A program made the position numbers and the translations under genes. DNA of 64,000 nt from Diploptera punctata. Taxonomy: Eukaryota > Arthropoda > Insecta > Blattodea > Blaberidae. Below are positions 42,155 to 53,044 of the stretch, in pieces. The DNA is taken from NCBI GenBank assembly GCA_030220185.1, contig JASPKZ010005709.1, forward strand, positions 174,501-238,500, in the 5' to 3' direction. The first letter of the stretch is position 1, and every line of letters begins with the position of its first letter. The notes beneath the pieces were generated by a model. The model saw only the letters and a list, made by a program, of their open reading frames with translations, was not told the origin of the DNA and searched no databases.

Positions 42155-42967
42155 AATTGAAGATATTAATAACAAAATTAATAAATTTGGTATAATGTGT
42201 GGCACTATTAAAAGAACCCTTAAAAATACAAGAAAAGAAACAAAATTAAATTTTATAAAGTAATGGCTGTTCCTGTATTGATGTGTGGATCAGAATGTTG
42301 GACGATCACTAAATTGACAAGAACAAAGATTGTAAGCAGCTGAGATGCGATTTTTAAGAAATATAGCAGGATATACTCTGCTGGATAAGAAAAGAAATGA
42401 AGATATAAGAAAGGAAGTAAATATTTTCAAACTTACAGACAGAATAATTAAATAGTTGAATGCAGGCTTTCACGGCCGGTAATCATAATGTTGAGTGATT
42501 CCGGGTTATGTGGCCGTGGTCCATAGTTGGTGTTGATACCAGACGTTTCGCCCTCAACTGCGGAGGGCATCTTCAGTGGCGAGTGCTTCTAGGCGTGTTT
42601 CCTGGTCGGAAGATCTACTTAGAGTGGATCTTCCGACCAGGAAACACGCCTAGAAGCACTCGCCACTGAAGATGCCCTCCGCAGTTGAGGGCGAAACGTC
42701 TGGTATCAACACCAACTATGGACCACGGCCACATAACCCGGAATCACTCAACATTAGAATAATTAAATATACGAACGACTGGAAAGAACATATTGATAGA
42801 ATGCCACAAAGAAGATTTCCAAAATTATTGCTAAATTATAAACCGCGCGGAAGGAGAAATGTTGGTCGCCCACACAGAAGACGGTCTGAACAATTTTAAC
42901 AATTCTAGCTTTCATGAAACCGAAACAAGCCAGCAGGCTTAATCCCTGGATGATGATGATGATGATC
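42155..42967 (+). pseudogene. LINE-G, C-terminal region, split by a hairpin element
   Basis: Broken frames give MCGTIKRTLKNTRKETKLNF, VLMCGSECWT, FLRNIAGYTLLDKKRNEDIR and, after the insertion, NDWKEHIDRMPQRRFPKLLL and RGRRNVGRP, then a (GAT)n tail at 42948. The insertion at 42455-42755 lies between TDRIIK and IKYTNDW. Confidence 0.85.
42455..42755. mobile_element. Long-hairpin element with 14-bp TSD and hammerhead-like core
   Basis: A 301-bp insertion in LINE-G flanked by AGAATAATTAAATA at 42441-42454 and 42756-42769. The bulk (42486-42755) is a near-perfect palindrome with arms of about 130 bp; the 5' edge has GCAGGCTTTCACGGCCGG, not mirrored at the other end. In each arm, read outwards, is CTGAAGA-T-GCCCTC-loop7-GAGGGC-GAAACGTC (plus strand 42666-42700). 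It shares the edge motif and this core with 63005-63231. Terminal repeats of Penelope-like elements are known to carry hammerhead motifs, and that is my preferred source. The frame 42672-42899 across it is an artefact. Confidence 0.8.
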
Positions 42968-44005
42968 ATCATCATACAAGAATACCCGCCGTACGCTGCT
43001 ATGCTTGCCCGGGAATCTACTTATCCCGATCTTCTTGGCATCAATGAAAGACAAAAATGGTTGCTGTGAGTTATCCTTAAAAGATAAACATATGCTGTCG
43101 TGGACATTTCTGTAGCGTTTTTTGAGATATTCAATTTTGTGTACAATAATTTTGTGTATTTGTTATGGTTAGGGCAGCGTAAGCGATTTAAGCTTACAAA
43201 AAACGACTTTTTTCACGTTCTTTCACTACAGAAGGTGATTTTCAGGGGTGAAGGGCTTGAGCATTAAAACTCTCTTATAACCTATAACCTTCCCGGGAAA
43301 ATCCTGAACATTTTGCAAAAAAACCCATGACAATCGGATGAATGATATGACAGCACATGCTTGCCCGGGAATCTACTTATCCCGATCTTCTTGGCATCAA
43401 CGAAAGACAAAAATGACTATTGTGTGTTATCTGTAAAAGATAAACATATGCTGTCGCGGACTTTTTTGTAGAGTTTTTTGAGATATTCAATTCTGTGTAG
43501 GCCTATATTAAAATTTATGTATTTCTTATGGCTTAGACAGAGTAAGCCATTTAAGTGTAAAAAAAGGGAATTTTACGTTTTTCACTTACTTACTTACTTA
43601 CTCACTGGCACTATCGAACCCGTAGGTTCATGGCCGCGCGGACATAAGCTATCCATACATCCCTATCCTCAGCCAATGCTTTTCAATCATTCCCTGTATA
43701 ATCTACTTCCCTCAAATCATAGTTAATGTTGTTCTCCCACCTCATTCTTGGTCTCCCAACTGGGCATTTTCCTTCTGGTTTTCCTACAAGAAGTTTCCAT
43801 GTACGTCTTGCTTTTCCCATACGCGCAACTTTTCACTACAAAGGGTTTTTTTAACGGGGTAGGAGTTGAGTATCTCAACTCCCTTATAGTCTATGTTCAT
43901 CCCGGGAATCTCCTGAACATTTTACAAAAAGCCCCATCACAATCGGATCAGCGCGCATAAAGTACAAACAAACAAACAATCAAACATTAATTTTTATATA
44001 TTAGA
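42968..44005 (-). mobile_element. Helitron, minus strand, composite of two overlapping copies
   Basis: The 5' end on the minus strand at 44005 is A|TCTAATATATAAAAATTAAT. A unit with TGCCAAGAAGATCGGGATAA and the GTCCGCGACAGCATATG block occurs twice (about 43000-43340 and 43355-43560), so either two copies abut or an internal duplication occurred. The 3' end near 42978 (GGGTATTCTTGT) lacks CTAG. An RTE-A piece is inserted at 43586-43829. Confidence 0.75.
43586..43829 (-). pseudogene. RTE-A 3' fragment inserted in a Helitron
   Basis: CTTA-repeat tail at left, then the complement of the family end through GNDW, DLREVDY and GRPRMRWENNIN to MGN; TSD TTTTCAC at 43579-43585 and 43830-43836. Confidence 0.9.
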
Positions 44006-44026
44006 TGTGTAGTCATCTTCAATATG

Positions 44027-44520
44027 GAAACATTCTGCGCGATAACAATGTGACGTCATCATACGTATCTTCAGCCACAGCAGATTGCAATGAGTTTTCT
44101 TGCAAACTTATTTAATAATATCTAATTATGTATTGATTAGTGAATTTTATGGTAAAAAATATAACACAATAACAAATCAAAAAGATTGAAATGTTAAACT
44201 CAATGTTAAAAATATCACTTAGTATATAGTTTATCGATAATTCAAATATCGAGAAAACGTTTTCTGAACCCGTTAACAGCAGGAAAGCAAACGTTCGGGC
44301 AGGACGTATAATTTCACGGTTAATTCATAATAACCGGCTCATTTATTCCAAGAAGATCGGGATAAGTAGATGGACATATTCCGCGCGACAACAATGTGAC
44401 GTCATCATGCACGCTTCTTGAGCCACAACAGATGGCAGTGAGAGATTTTCTTGCGTACTTACCTAATAATACATAATTACGTCTTAATTAGTGAATTAGT
44501 GAACGGTAAAAAAAAAATTA
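44027..44520. repeat. Direct repeat pair separated by Helitron-like sequence
   Basis: About 145 bp at 44027-44170 (CGATAACAATGTGACGTCAT, ATTAGTGAATTTTATGGTAA) recurs at 44380-44520 (CGACAACAATGTGACGTCAT, AATTAGTGAACGGTAA). Between them lies a piece with CCAAGAAGATCGGGATAAGT, as in Helitron interiors. Confidence 0.65.
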
Positions 44521-44608
44521 CATTTATATTGTCCGGCCATGACACGAGAATTGAACGTTAGGGCAGGATAACGTCTGTCGTGTGCGCTAGTCTGTATGGG
44601 CCTATATA

Positions 44609-45113
44609 AAAATTAATATTTCTGTTTGTCCTTTATGCGCTACCATACCGTTCATCCGATTGTGATGGTATATTTTTGCAAAATGTTGAGGAGTTTCCAG
44701 GGATGGTTTTAGGCTATAAGAGAGTTGTAACACTCAACTCCTTCACCCTGAAAAGTCGTCCTTTGTAGAGAAAAAGTTTTTTTTTTAGTTTTTTGTAACC
44801 TTAAATGGCTTACGCTGTCTAAACCATACACCAATTAATGTACATAGAATTGAATATCTAAAAAATCCACAAAAAAGTCCGCGACAGCATATGTCTATCT
44901 TTTACGGATAACTCACAATAACTATTTTTGTCTTTCAGCTCATTTATGTCAAGATCGGGATTATTAGATTCCTGGCCAAGCCGGGTAATCAGCACAGGAT
45001 ATCTAAAAATAATTACGATATAAATGTATTATTTTTTTCTTTGTACTTATTCAACTAGACATAAAAAACACATTTCATTTATTTACGCGTAGCAACGCAC
45101 GCCGGGTATTAGT
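44609..45113 (+). mobile_element. Short non-autonomous Helitron
   Basis: 5' block CTATATAAAAATTAATATTT and CATACCGTTCATCCGATTGT, one internal unit, and 3' end GTAGCAACGCACGCCGGGTA followed by TTAGT. About 505 bp, the single-unit version of the 27194-28314 element. Confidence 0.78.
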
Positions 45114-45529
45114 TTGTTGTTTATAAAACAATAGAAAAACTAACGAGTATTAATTACATTTGCGTCAAATTACATAATAATGTAATAATTTAGAGTTTTA
45201 CATGATCATGTTTTCTTTGCGGTCCGGAACATTTAAATAACTGCCAGCAGAAATTATTGTTTTGCCAATTTAGGGTTGTGGGATTCTCTTTCATTTTGTT
45301 CTAGTAACGGGATTGAACAAGACTGTGATGGTTTTGTTTGAATTGACACTTGCTATCAGCGAGTCCCAAACAGTAAAATTTACATTACTGCATAACTGAG
45401 TAATTTATGGACTCATGTTTAATGGGACTAAATAAACATAATAATATCCAGGATTAAATAGATAAAAGGATACAAAATGATAAGAAATGTTATTTTTCAA
45501 TAAATAAATTTAAATTTAAAATATCCGAC
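45114..45529. other. No recognisable feature
   Basis: AT-rich; nothing assigned. Confidence 0.35.
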
Positions 45530-45990
45530 ACGTGAAACAAAAACCAGATTGTACAAAACACTAATTAAATTAGTGTTAACTTAGAGGAGTGAAACCTGGG
45601 CTATGACACATCTCAACTGGCTGCTTTTGAAAGAAAGATACTCAGAAGGATATATGGGCCTATTAAGGAAAATGGAGAGTTGCGAATGAGATGTAACAGG
45701 GTTTTATATGAGTTATATAAATCATAAGATATCATTACAGATATTAAAGTAAACAGACTAAGATGGGCAGGACATACGCAGAAAATGTCCAAAAATTAAG
45801 TAGTTAGAAGAATTATAGATGGTAGGCCAGAAGGAAGACAAGACAACTGGAAGAGCGAATTTGAGATGGATGGATGGAGTACTACAGGATGTTAAATATT
45901 GAAAATTGAAGAATTGGTGGACGGTTGCCAGAGATAGAGTGGCCTGGAGATAAATTCTCAAATAGAGCAATAAAAATCCAAGAAATGTGA
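45530..45990 (+). pseudogene. LINE-J, RTE-like C-terminal fragment
   Basis: Frames broken by many indels give TRLYKTLIKLVLT, RKILRRIYGPIKENGELRMR, NRLRWAGH and GRPEGRQ, then NWWTVARDRVAWR. Same architecture as RTE-A but a separate family with WMDGVLQDV instead of WENNIN. Confidence 0.7.
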
Positions 45991-46111
45991 AAAAAGAAAA
46001 AAACTTCTAAAATAGTAAGGAGTGTCGGGTAATAGAAAACTACCCAAAATAATGACAGCCACAACAAGAAAAATTAACCCCGTACTGGACACAACCAAGG
46101 ATTCTGGATAT

Positions 46112-46905
46112 GCGATATGGACAAAGATGTCATTGTACAATGGCAATCAAATTTAACCACAGAGTTTAAAGTTGGCAGTACGATTCTGAGTACCATACTG
46201 TTTGCAGACGATCAGACAATCCTTAGCTCTTCAGAAGACAATTTACAAATAGCAGCATATAAATTAAACGAAATAGCAAATACATTCAATATGACAATCT
46301 CTGAAAGTAAATCGAAAGTAATGGCATTCAACGGGAAAGACCATATGAGGTGTAAAATCAGTATTAATAACAGTATAATACAACAGGTGAACAATTTTAA
46401 ATATTTAGGATGCAACGTATCATACTGCCAGAAGGAAGATATTAATATTAAATTAAATAGATTTTACAGAATGTGTGGCACTGAAAAATAAAACTTTGAG
46501 GAGCACACAACTAAAATTTTACAAAATTATGGCAGTGCCTGTCTTAACATATGCAAGTAAAAAATTGGACTCTTAACCGTTCAGACAGAAGGAAAATAGA
46601 AACTGCAGAAATGAAGTTCCTACGTTCAGTAGCAGGTGTGACAATTTTGGACAAGAAAAGAAGTGAGGATATTAGGAAGGACTTAAATATTTTCAATTTA
46701 ACAAATAGAATTGACAACATGAGAAACAACTGGTATGAACATGTCAAGAGAATGCCTACAGATAGAATCCCTCAGCTGTTGCTAAAGTACAAACCAATAG
46801 GACATAGAAATGTTGGACGCCCATTTACTATCCCACTTGATGTGAAAACAGGTCAAAAGGCCTAATTTCATGAAGCAGAAGAAGAAGAAGAAGAAGAAGA
46901 AGATG
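46112..46905 (+). pseudogene. LINE-G2, from RT motif C to the (GAA)n tail
   Basis: The frame at 46117-46491 has motif C TILFADDQTILSSSEDNLQI, ANTFNMTISESKSKVMAFNG and NNFKYLGCNVSY; a frameshift near 46485 moves the rest to 46551-46865: KFLRSVAGVTILDKKRSEDI, HVKRMPTDRIPQLLLKY, HRNVGRP. The tail is AGA repeats (46873-46903). Closest relative in the window is LINE-G. Confidence 0.88.
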
Positions 46906-47384
46906 TCAGACAGTTAATTGATAAAAAAAAGCCTAACGTTACACCAAAAAAATGCACGTAGTTCTAACTTATAATTACTATTTGCGTAACGATAATCCCC
47001 TCCCATTTCCTTGTCATGGTGGAGTGGCTTACGTGCTTAAATGACCCCGAGAGCTATGCCGGCGCGGCGGTAGCATTGCTGCCGACAGGGTTACCCATGC
47101 CAGACGGGTCGAAGGTGATAAGCCAAACAAAAAAAAAGTACCTTGGCCGAAAGAGTGACGATCTTTCACCGTAAAAATACAACAGTCAAGAAACACGGAC
47201 ATGGGTTCCACTGGGGTAAAATTGTCCGGAGGTAAATTAGTCCCCCATTCGGTTCTCCGGACGGGGACTACTTCAGGGAATCCGTGCCAACGGCTTAAAA
47301 GACAGGGACATGTTCCTAGGAACGTGGAATGTTAGGACTTTATATAATAGTGGGATGCTAGAGATATCGCAGAAATTAGATAAT

Positions 47385-47940
47385 TCACCCATGGATAAAA
47401 TCAGCCTCCAGAATAAAAATGTACAGAGATCTAATCAATTTAAATATCTTGGATACTATCTTTCTATCTGGGATTAAAAGGATATGCCTGAAAAAATTAC
47501 TAGTTATAATAAAAGTTTGGGAATTATTAATAAAGTTATGAAACCATCCCTTGTACAAAAAAAACACCAGATTACGTTTATATAACACTTTGGCTAGACC
47601 AGTGTTGACCTATGGTAGTGAAGCATGGACACTAAAAAGACAACATGAAAGCAGAATAACGGCTTGTGAAATGAGATTCATGCTCAGAACAGCGAGTTAC
47701 ACCAGATGGGATCAGAAAAGGAACACCGACATCTTAAAATAATTGAAGACTACGCCAATTTTGGAATATATTAAACAGTACCAACTAAATTGAAAACACC
47801 ATCTTGAAAGAATGAGTTCAAATCGGATCACCAAAGCTGTTTATAATTATATACCAAGAGGACGAAGATCTCTGGGCCGTCCTATGAAACGCTGGAGGGA
47901 ATTTTTTCTATAGGCCTAATACTTGAAAGGGAGATAAATA
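47385..47940 (+). pseudogene. LINE-B1 insertion in RTE-A
   Basis: 5'-truncated copy from KISLQNKNVQRSNQFKYLGY through LVQKK (eight-A run, frameshift) to TLARPVLTYGSEAWTLKRQ, RFMLRTASYTRWDQKRNTD and RGRRSLGRPMKRW. A TAA replaces a Lys/Glu codon near 47741. The tail is short (GGGAGATAAATAATA). No clean TSD. Confidence 0.85.
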
Positions 47941-47945
47941 ATAAA

Positions 47946-48690
47946 ATAAACCCTTGGGTATAGTCGCTTTACAGCAAGTTAGGTGGTCAGGAGAAGGTAG
48001 TCAGGAATCAGGAAGCTTTGTATTATACTACGGGGATGCAGAAAGACTTTAATTTGGAACAGGCATTTTAGTCCGAAGGAGGATCCTCTCCGCTATCCGA
48101 GATATTATATGTTTGTCTGTGATAGAACTTCATATATAATTCTAAAGGGTAAACAACATTGATGTTGTAATCGTAAATGTACATGCCCCCACAGAAGATA
48201 AGGATGACAAGATCAAGGATATTTCAATGACGTATTAGAAAGCGTATTTGATAGCCTTTCACGATATCATATGAAATTTGTTTTAGAAGATTTTAATGCA
48301 AAAATGGGGCGGGAAGATATATTCAAACCAACAATAGGCAAATTCAGTCTTCATGAAGATAGTAACGACAATGGAGTTCGATTAGTCACCTTTGCCACAT
48401 CAAAGAATCTCATTGTTAAGAGCACAACATTTCAGCATAAGGATACTCATAAATATATCTGGACGTCTCTAGATGGCGAAACTCGAAACCAGATAGACCA
48501 TGTATTAGTGGACAAACGCTGGCACAGTAGCGTCATCGATGTTAGATCAGTTAGAGGGACAGACTGCAATTCGAATCGTCATCTGGTCAGGGTGAAAATC
48601 AGACAACGGCTATCGCTTAGAAGAGGAACAAACGCTAACGATGATTATGAAAAAATTGATTTAAAGAAACATGAAAAATGATGAAATGCG
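47946..48690 (+). pseudogene. RTE-A endonuclease domain
   Basis: AP-like endonuclease that nicks target DNA in target-primed reverse transcription. Legible: GIVALQQVRWSGEGSQESGS, where the catalytic Glu of the usual LQE is Gln; VIVNVHAPTEDKDDK; then, in the open frame 48271-48681, DFNAKMGREDIFKPTIGKFS and NQIDHVLVDKRWHSSVIDVR. The Asp-His ending motif is changed (CNSNRHLVRV). One frame break lies near 48220-48260. Confidence 0.82.
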
Positions 48691-49376
48691 GCAAGAATTT
48701 CAAATCAGAGTTGCTAATAGATTTAAAGTACTGCAATCTTCAAATGACAATGTGGCAAACGAAGAAGAAACTGATATAAATAAAGAATGGGAGGCTATAA
48801 GAGATACTATTAAATTGTCAGCATCAGAAAGCATTGGGTGTTTAAAAAAGAGGCAAAACAAGAAATGGTTTGATGAGGAATGTGCCGACATTGTAAAGAA
48901 AAGAAAGCTAGCAGAATAAAATGGTTACACGAGCGAAATGAGATAATTTAGAGCAATTGGGCAGTATTAGATGGGAAACCACCAAGTTACTAAAGAGTAA
49001 AAAGAGGGAATATTTGAGAGAGAAGATTAAAGATCTTGAAATGAATGCAAAAAATGGGAACATTAGAGAATTATATCAGGGAATTAGGATAGAGAAAAAA
49101 GGGTTTCAGGCTAGAACAAACATAATTAGGAATAAAAAGGTGAATGTGATTGCAGATTCCAGGAGTATATTAAATAGATGTAAAAGTTACTTTAATCAGC
49201 TATTAAATGTACATACAGAACAGGATATTGAGGAGAATAATTTACAGACAGCAGAAATGCTAGTCGCAGAGCCAAGTACATTAGAGGTTGAAATGGCGAT
49301 AGAGAAATTAAATATGTATAAAGCATCAGGTTCAAATGAGATCCCAGCAGAACTGATAAATCCAGGGGTAGAATAA
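48671..49376 (+). pseudogene. RTE-A linker and RT N-terminal segment
   Basis: Two frames, 48671-48919 (NKEWEAIRDTIKLSASESIG, KKWFDEECADIVKKRKLAE) and 48957-49376 (SKKREYLREKIKDLEMNAKN, VEMAIEKLNMYKASGSNEIP), lying between endonuclease and RT. KASGSNEIPAELI is the conserved K.PG.D.IP element that opens the RT of non-LTR elements, here with Ser for Pro. Stops at 48919 and 49374 and a frame change between them. Confidence 0.8.
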
Positions 49377-50142
49377 TTGATAGAAAAGATACGCCGGTTG
49401 CTTAGTATGATTTGGGAAAAAGAAGCTCTTCCAGATGAATGGAAACAATCGATTATCGTACCAATTTATAAGAAAAGAGATAAAACTGATTGCAACAACT
49501 ACAGGGGCATCTCTTTACTTTTCAACTTCGTACAAAATTCTAACAAATGTATTAGTAAGCAGACTTACTCCCTATTTTGATGACTTTCCAGGAGATCATC
49601 AATGTGCATTTAGAAGAAACAGGTCTACGACAGATCAGATTTTTAGTATAAGACAGATTTTAGAAAAGAAATGGGAATATAATGGTACTGTACATCAACT
49701 GTATGTAGACTTCAAAAAAGCATATGATTCAATTAAGAGGGAGAAGTTACATAGCATCCTGCTGGAGTTCGGAATTCCTAAAAAGTTAGTTAGACTTATA
49801 CGAATGTGTCTAAATGGCACAAACAGTAGGATGCGTGTGGGCAAACAGTTTTCGGATACTTTTGAAATTCAGAATGGGTTGAAGCAAGGAGATGCACTAT
49901 CTCCTCTACTATTTAATATTGTACTAGAGTATGCCATCAAATCTTTAGAGGATGAAGAAGGCCTACAACTCAATGGTATTAATAAGTTGTTAGTTTATGC
50001 TGATGATGTAGTATTATTGGACGATATCGAGGAGATACTAAAGGTCAACACGCACACACTATTGAGTAACATTAAGAAATTGGGACTGGAAGTAAATATC
50101 AATAAAACTAAATATACGGTCACACGTAGAAATACACCATAA
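49377..50142 (+). pseudogene. RTE-A reverse transcriptase core
   Basis: The frame at 49435-50142 carries DHQCAFRRNRSTTDQIF, motif A QLYVDFKKAYDSIKR, motif B NGLKQGDALSPLLFNIVLEY and motif C LLVYADDVVLLDD with the catalytic YADD at 49996-50007, then KLGLEVNINKTKYTVTRRN. The short frame 49377-49580 holds the preceding block (PDEWKQSIIVPIYKK...NYRGISLL), so a frameshift near 49510 separates them. Catalytic residues are intact although the ORF is broken. Confidence 0.9.
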
Positions 50143-50165
50143 CTTATAATGTAAATAGACAGCTA

Positions 50166-50805
50166 ATGACAAATGAGGGAAATTTTGAGGAAGTGGCAGA
50201 ATTCAAATGCCTAGGAACAATAATCACAAATAGGAATGAGATGCACAAAGAAATTAAACATAAGTTCAATTCTGAAAGTGCGTGCTATTACGCATTACAG
50301 GGATTCTTGTCGTCCCAAATGCTTTCAAAAAACGTGAAACTGAGAATATATAAAATATTATTCTACCAGTTATATTATATGGATTCGAAACATGGACTCT
50401 AATTTTAAGGGAGGAGAGAAGATTATGAGTATTTGAGAATAAAGTTCTTAGGAAAATTTTGGACCAAAGAGATGTGAACAGACAGGTGAATGGAGAAGAC
50501 TACATAACAATGAACTACATGGTCTTTATAGGAAGCCAGATATAATAAGAACAGTTAAGTCTCGTAGACTGCGATGGGCAGGACATGTTGCACGTATGGG
50601 GAATGAAAGACGTGCATGGAAACTTATTGTAGGAAAGCCAGAAGGAAAACGCCCAGTTGGTAGGCCAAGAACGAGGTGGGAGAATAACATTAACTATGAT
50701 TTGAGTGAAGTAGATTATACAGGGAATGATTGGAAAGCATTAGCTCAGGATAGGGATGTATGGAGAGCTTATGTCCGCGCGGCCATGGACCTACGGGTCC
50801 GATAG
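50166..50805 (+). pseudogene. RTE-A C-terminal domain
   Basis: Reads EFKCLGTIITNRNEMHKEIK in frame 50166-50402, then after two shifts GPKRC(D)EQTGEWRRL and, in 50596-50805, MGNERRAWKLIVGKPEGKRP through NDWKALAQDRDVWRAYVRAA to the stop. Function of this domain in RTE elements is unclear. Confidence 0.88.
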
Positions 50806-50825
50806 TGCCAGTGAATAACTAAGTA

Positions 50826-51341
50826 AATAACTTACTTGAACTCTTTTAGCAGTTCCAGCTGCCGGTCATTGTGATGATTCAAAGAGTTCCATAAAATCAG
50901 CTCACCTCTTCATTTTGGTTCTTGAAAAAAACAGTCAATTGTTTCTGAAACAAATAAAAATATCAACTGTATAAAAATTCAATGAATTATAATTCACTTG
51001 GCAGGACAGTACATGAAAACGAAATCTTCCTTGGAAATAACATAAGCTCTTGCTTCCATCTCCCATCCACCAACCACAATTGGGGTACACGATCACACCA
51101 GAACCTCCTACTTCATATTCCACAACACTGAACTTCCCAGTATTCTAATTCCTATACTGTATCTACTGCTACACTCTGGGACTCATCACAAGATCAGTAA
51201 CTGCCGGATTAGCTTCCTTTAAGATAAATTTAAAACTATTTATTTTGTAATTGCGCGTTCAGTGGATTAATATAGATGGTTTTTGATTTGATTTTCCTCC
51301 TCTAATAACATTTATTTGATTCATCATAATTTTTTAGTTTA
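50826..51341. other. No recognisable feature
   Basis: No family features; a minus frame at 50935-51123 is unremarkable. Confidence 0.35.
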
Positions 51342-51351
51342 ATTGGTATAA

Positions 51352-51727
51352 ATTTTTGGACCAAAGAGAGATGAACAGACAGGTGAATGGAGAAGACTAC
51401 ATAACAATGAACTACATGGTCTTTATAGGAAGCCAGATATAATAAGAACAGTTAAGTCTCGTAGACTGCGATGGGCAGGACATTTTGCGCGTATGGGGAA
51501 TGAAAGACGTGCATGGAAACTTCTTGTAGGAAAGCCAGAAGGAAAACGCCCAGTTGGTAGACCAAGAATGAGGTGGGAGAACAACATTAACTATGATTTG
51601 AGTGAAGTAGATTATACAGGGAATGATTGGAAAGCATTGGCTCAGAATAGGGATGTATGGAGAGCTTATGTCCGCGCGGCCATGAACCTACGGGTTCGAT
51701 AGTGCCAGTGAGTAAGTAAGAGTAAGT
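51352..51727 (+). pseudogene. RTE-A 3' fragment, recent, 10-bp TSD
   Basis: Starts at TTTTTGGACCAAAGAGAGAT (GPKRDEQ). The uninterrupted frame 51493-51702 ends NLRVR, followed by GTAAGTAAGAGTAAG. The TSD ATTGGTATAA lies at 51342-51351 and 51728-51737. Confidence 0.92.
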
Positions 51728-51785
51728 ATTGGTATAATTATTGATTTACATATAATGCTTAGATCTTATGTAAATATATTATCTA

Positions 51786-52672
51786 CTAGCTAATACTCCT
51801 AAATAAATGAAAATTAATGTGCTTTTGTGTTTAGTTAAATAAGTAAATGGAAAAATAATTATGAATTTATATTTTTTTAGATATCCCATGCTGATTACTC
51901 GGCGTTGCCCGGGAATCTACTTATCTCGATCGAATTCACATAAATGGGCTGAAATACGAAAATGAATGTGTTTTATGTTTAGTTAATTAAGTGGGAGGAA
52001 AATTTATATCGTAATTATTTTTGGATACCCCGTGCTGTTTACGGGAATCTACTCATCCCGATCTTTAGGCCTAAATGAGCTGAAAGACAAAAATTAATGT
52101 ACTTCTTATGATTAGTTGAATAAGTGAAATGAAAAATAATTATAAATGTATATCGTAATTATTTTAAGATTCCCCGTGCTGATTACCCGGTGTTGTCCGG
52201 AAATCTACTTATCTCGATCTTCTTGGCATAAATGAGCTAAAATACAAAATTCGTTATTGTGAGATGCACAGGAATCTACGTACTTGTCTCGATCTTCTTG
52301 GCATCAATGAAAGACAAAAATGGTTATTGTGAGTTATCCGTAAGAGATAAACATATGCTGTCGTGGACTTTTTTGTAGAGTTTTTTGAGATATTCAATTC
52401 TGTGTACATTAGTTTTGTGTATTTGTTATGTTTTAGGCAGCGTAAGCCATTTAAGCGTCCAAAGAGCAATTTTTTTTCACGTTTTCCACTACAAAGGGCG
52501 ATTTTTAAGGGTGTAGTAGTTGAGTATCACAACTCTCTTATAGCCTTTGTTCTTCCCGGGAATCTCCTGAACATTTTGCAAAAAGCCCCATCACAATCGG
52601 ATCAACGGTATGACCGTGCATAAAGTACGAACAAACAAACAAACAAACACACATTAATTTTTATATATTGGA
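51786..52672 (-). mobile_element. Non-autonomous Helitron, both ends intact
   Basis: On the minus strand: A|TCCAATATATAAAAATTAAT at 52672 and ATTAGCTAG|T ending at 51786. Contains the CATACCGTTGATCCGATTGT block and about four internal units (51830-52260), each with TGAGCTGAAAGACAAAA-like and ATTACCCGGTGTTGTCCGG-like parts. No coding capacity. Confidence 0.87.
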
Positions 52673-52699
52673 TAATGCTATGATCTTACGTAAATATAT

Positions 52700-52767
52700 T
52701 CTGTATTTAATATTTTTCGCTGGTTGAGTGGAACAGAAGGTCTTATGGACTTTACTAGTTAGAATAA

Positions 52768-52818
<51 letters not shown>

Positions 52819-52819
52819 T
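52700..52819 (+). mobile_element. LINE-L-type 3' hairpin plus (ATT)n
   Basis: GCTGGTTGAGTGGAACAGAA, AAGGTCTTATGGACTTTACT and GTTAGAATAAATT repeat the hairpin-plus-AATAAA layout with a changed inner stem; (ATT)n fills 52768-52819. Confidence 0.5.
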
Positions 52820-53044
52820 AATATTTGGAGCTTGCCAGTAATTAGAATTTCGCCCTGACTGCGTTACGAGCGCAGAACTATCCTGGTGATAGGGCTGCTA
52901 TCCAGGATTGCAGGAGTTGATTCGAGTAATCTTTGTCAGGGTAGAAAGACACATATTAACATAATATATTAACAGAAAACATAAGAGCTATTCAAAGCTT
53001 ATATGCAAATATCAAAATAAAGAGTGGAAATATTAAATTAGCAA

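Larger units (their letters stand above)
46990..50825 (+). mobile_element. RTE-A, most complete copy (EN-RT-C-terminus), LINE-B1 insertion inside
   Basis: Co-linear 5' leader (46990-47370), endonuclease (47946-48690), linker (48690-49380), RT (49380-50142), C-terminal domain (50166-50805) and a short degraded tail. Subtracting the LINE-B1 insertion gives about 3.3 kb, a normal RTE length. It has no intact ORF: at least four frame breaks and an endonuclease substitution make it inactive as it stands. It is the reference for all truncated RTE-A copies in this window. Confidence 0.88.

Noticed and set aside
42666..42700. Calling the core a functional hammerhead ribozyme
   Set aside because: An extra unpaired base and the lack of a clear stem III make activity uncertain; kept as hammerhead-like only.
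42672..42899. 75-codon frame crossing from the hairpin element into LINE-G
   Set aside because: It crosses an insertion junction with a TSD, so the fusion is accidental.
47385..47940. Exact TSD for the LINE-B1 insertion in RTE-A
   Set aside because: Only a weak AGATAA match is visible on both sides; I could not define a convincing duplication.
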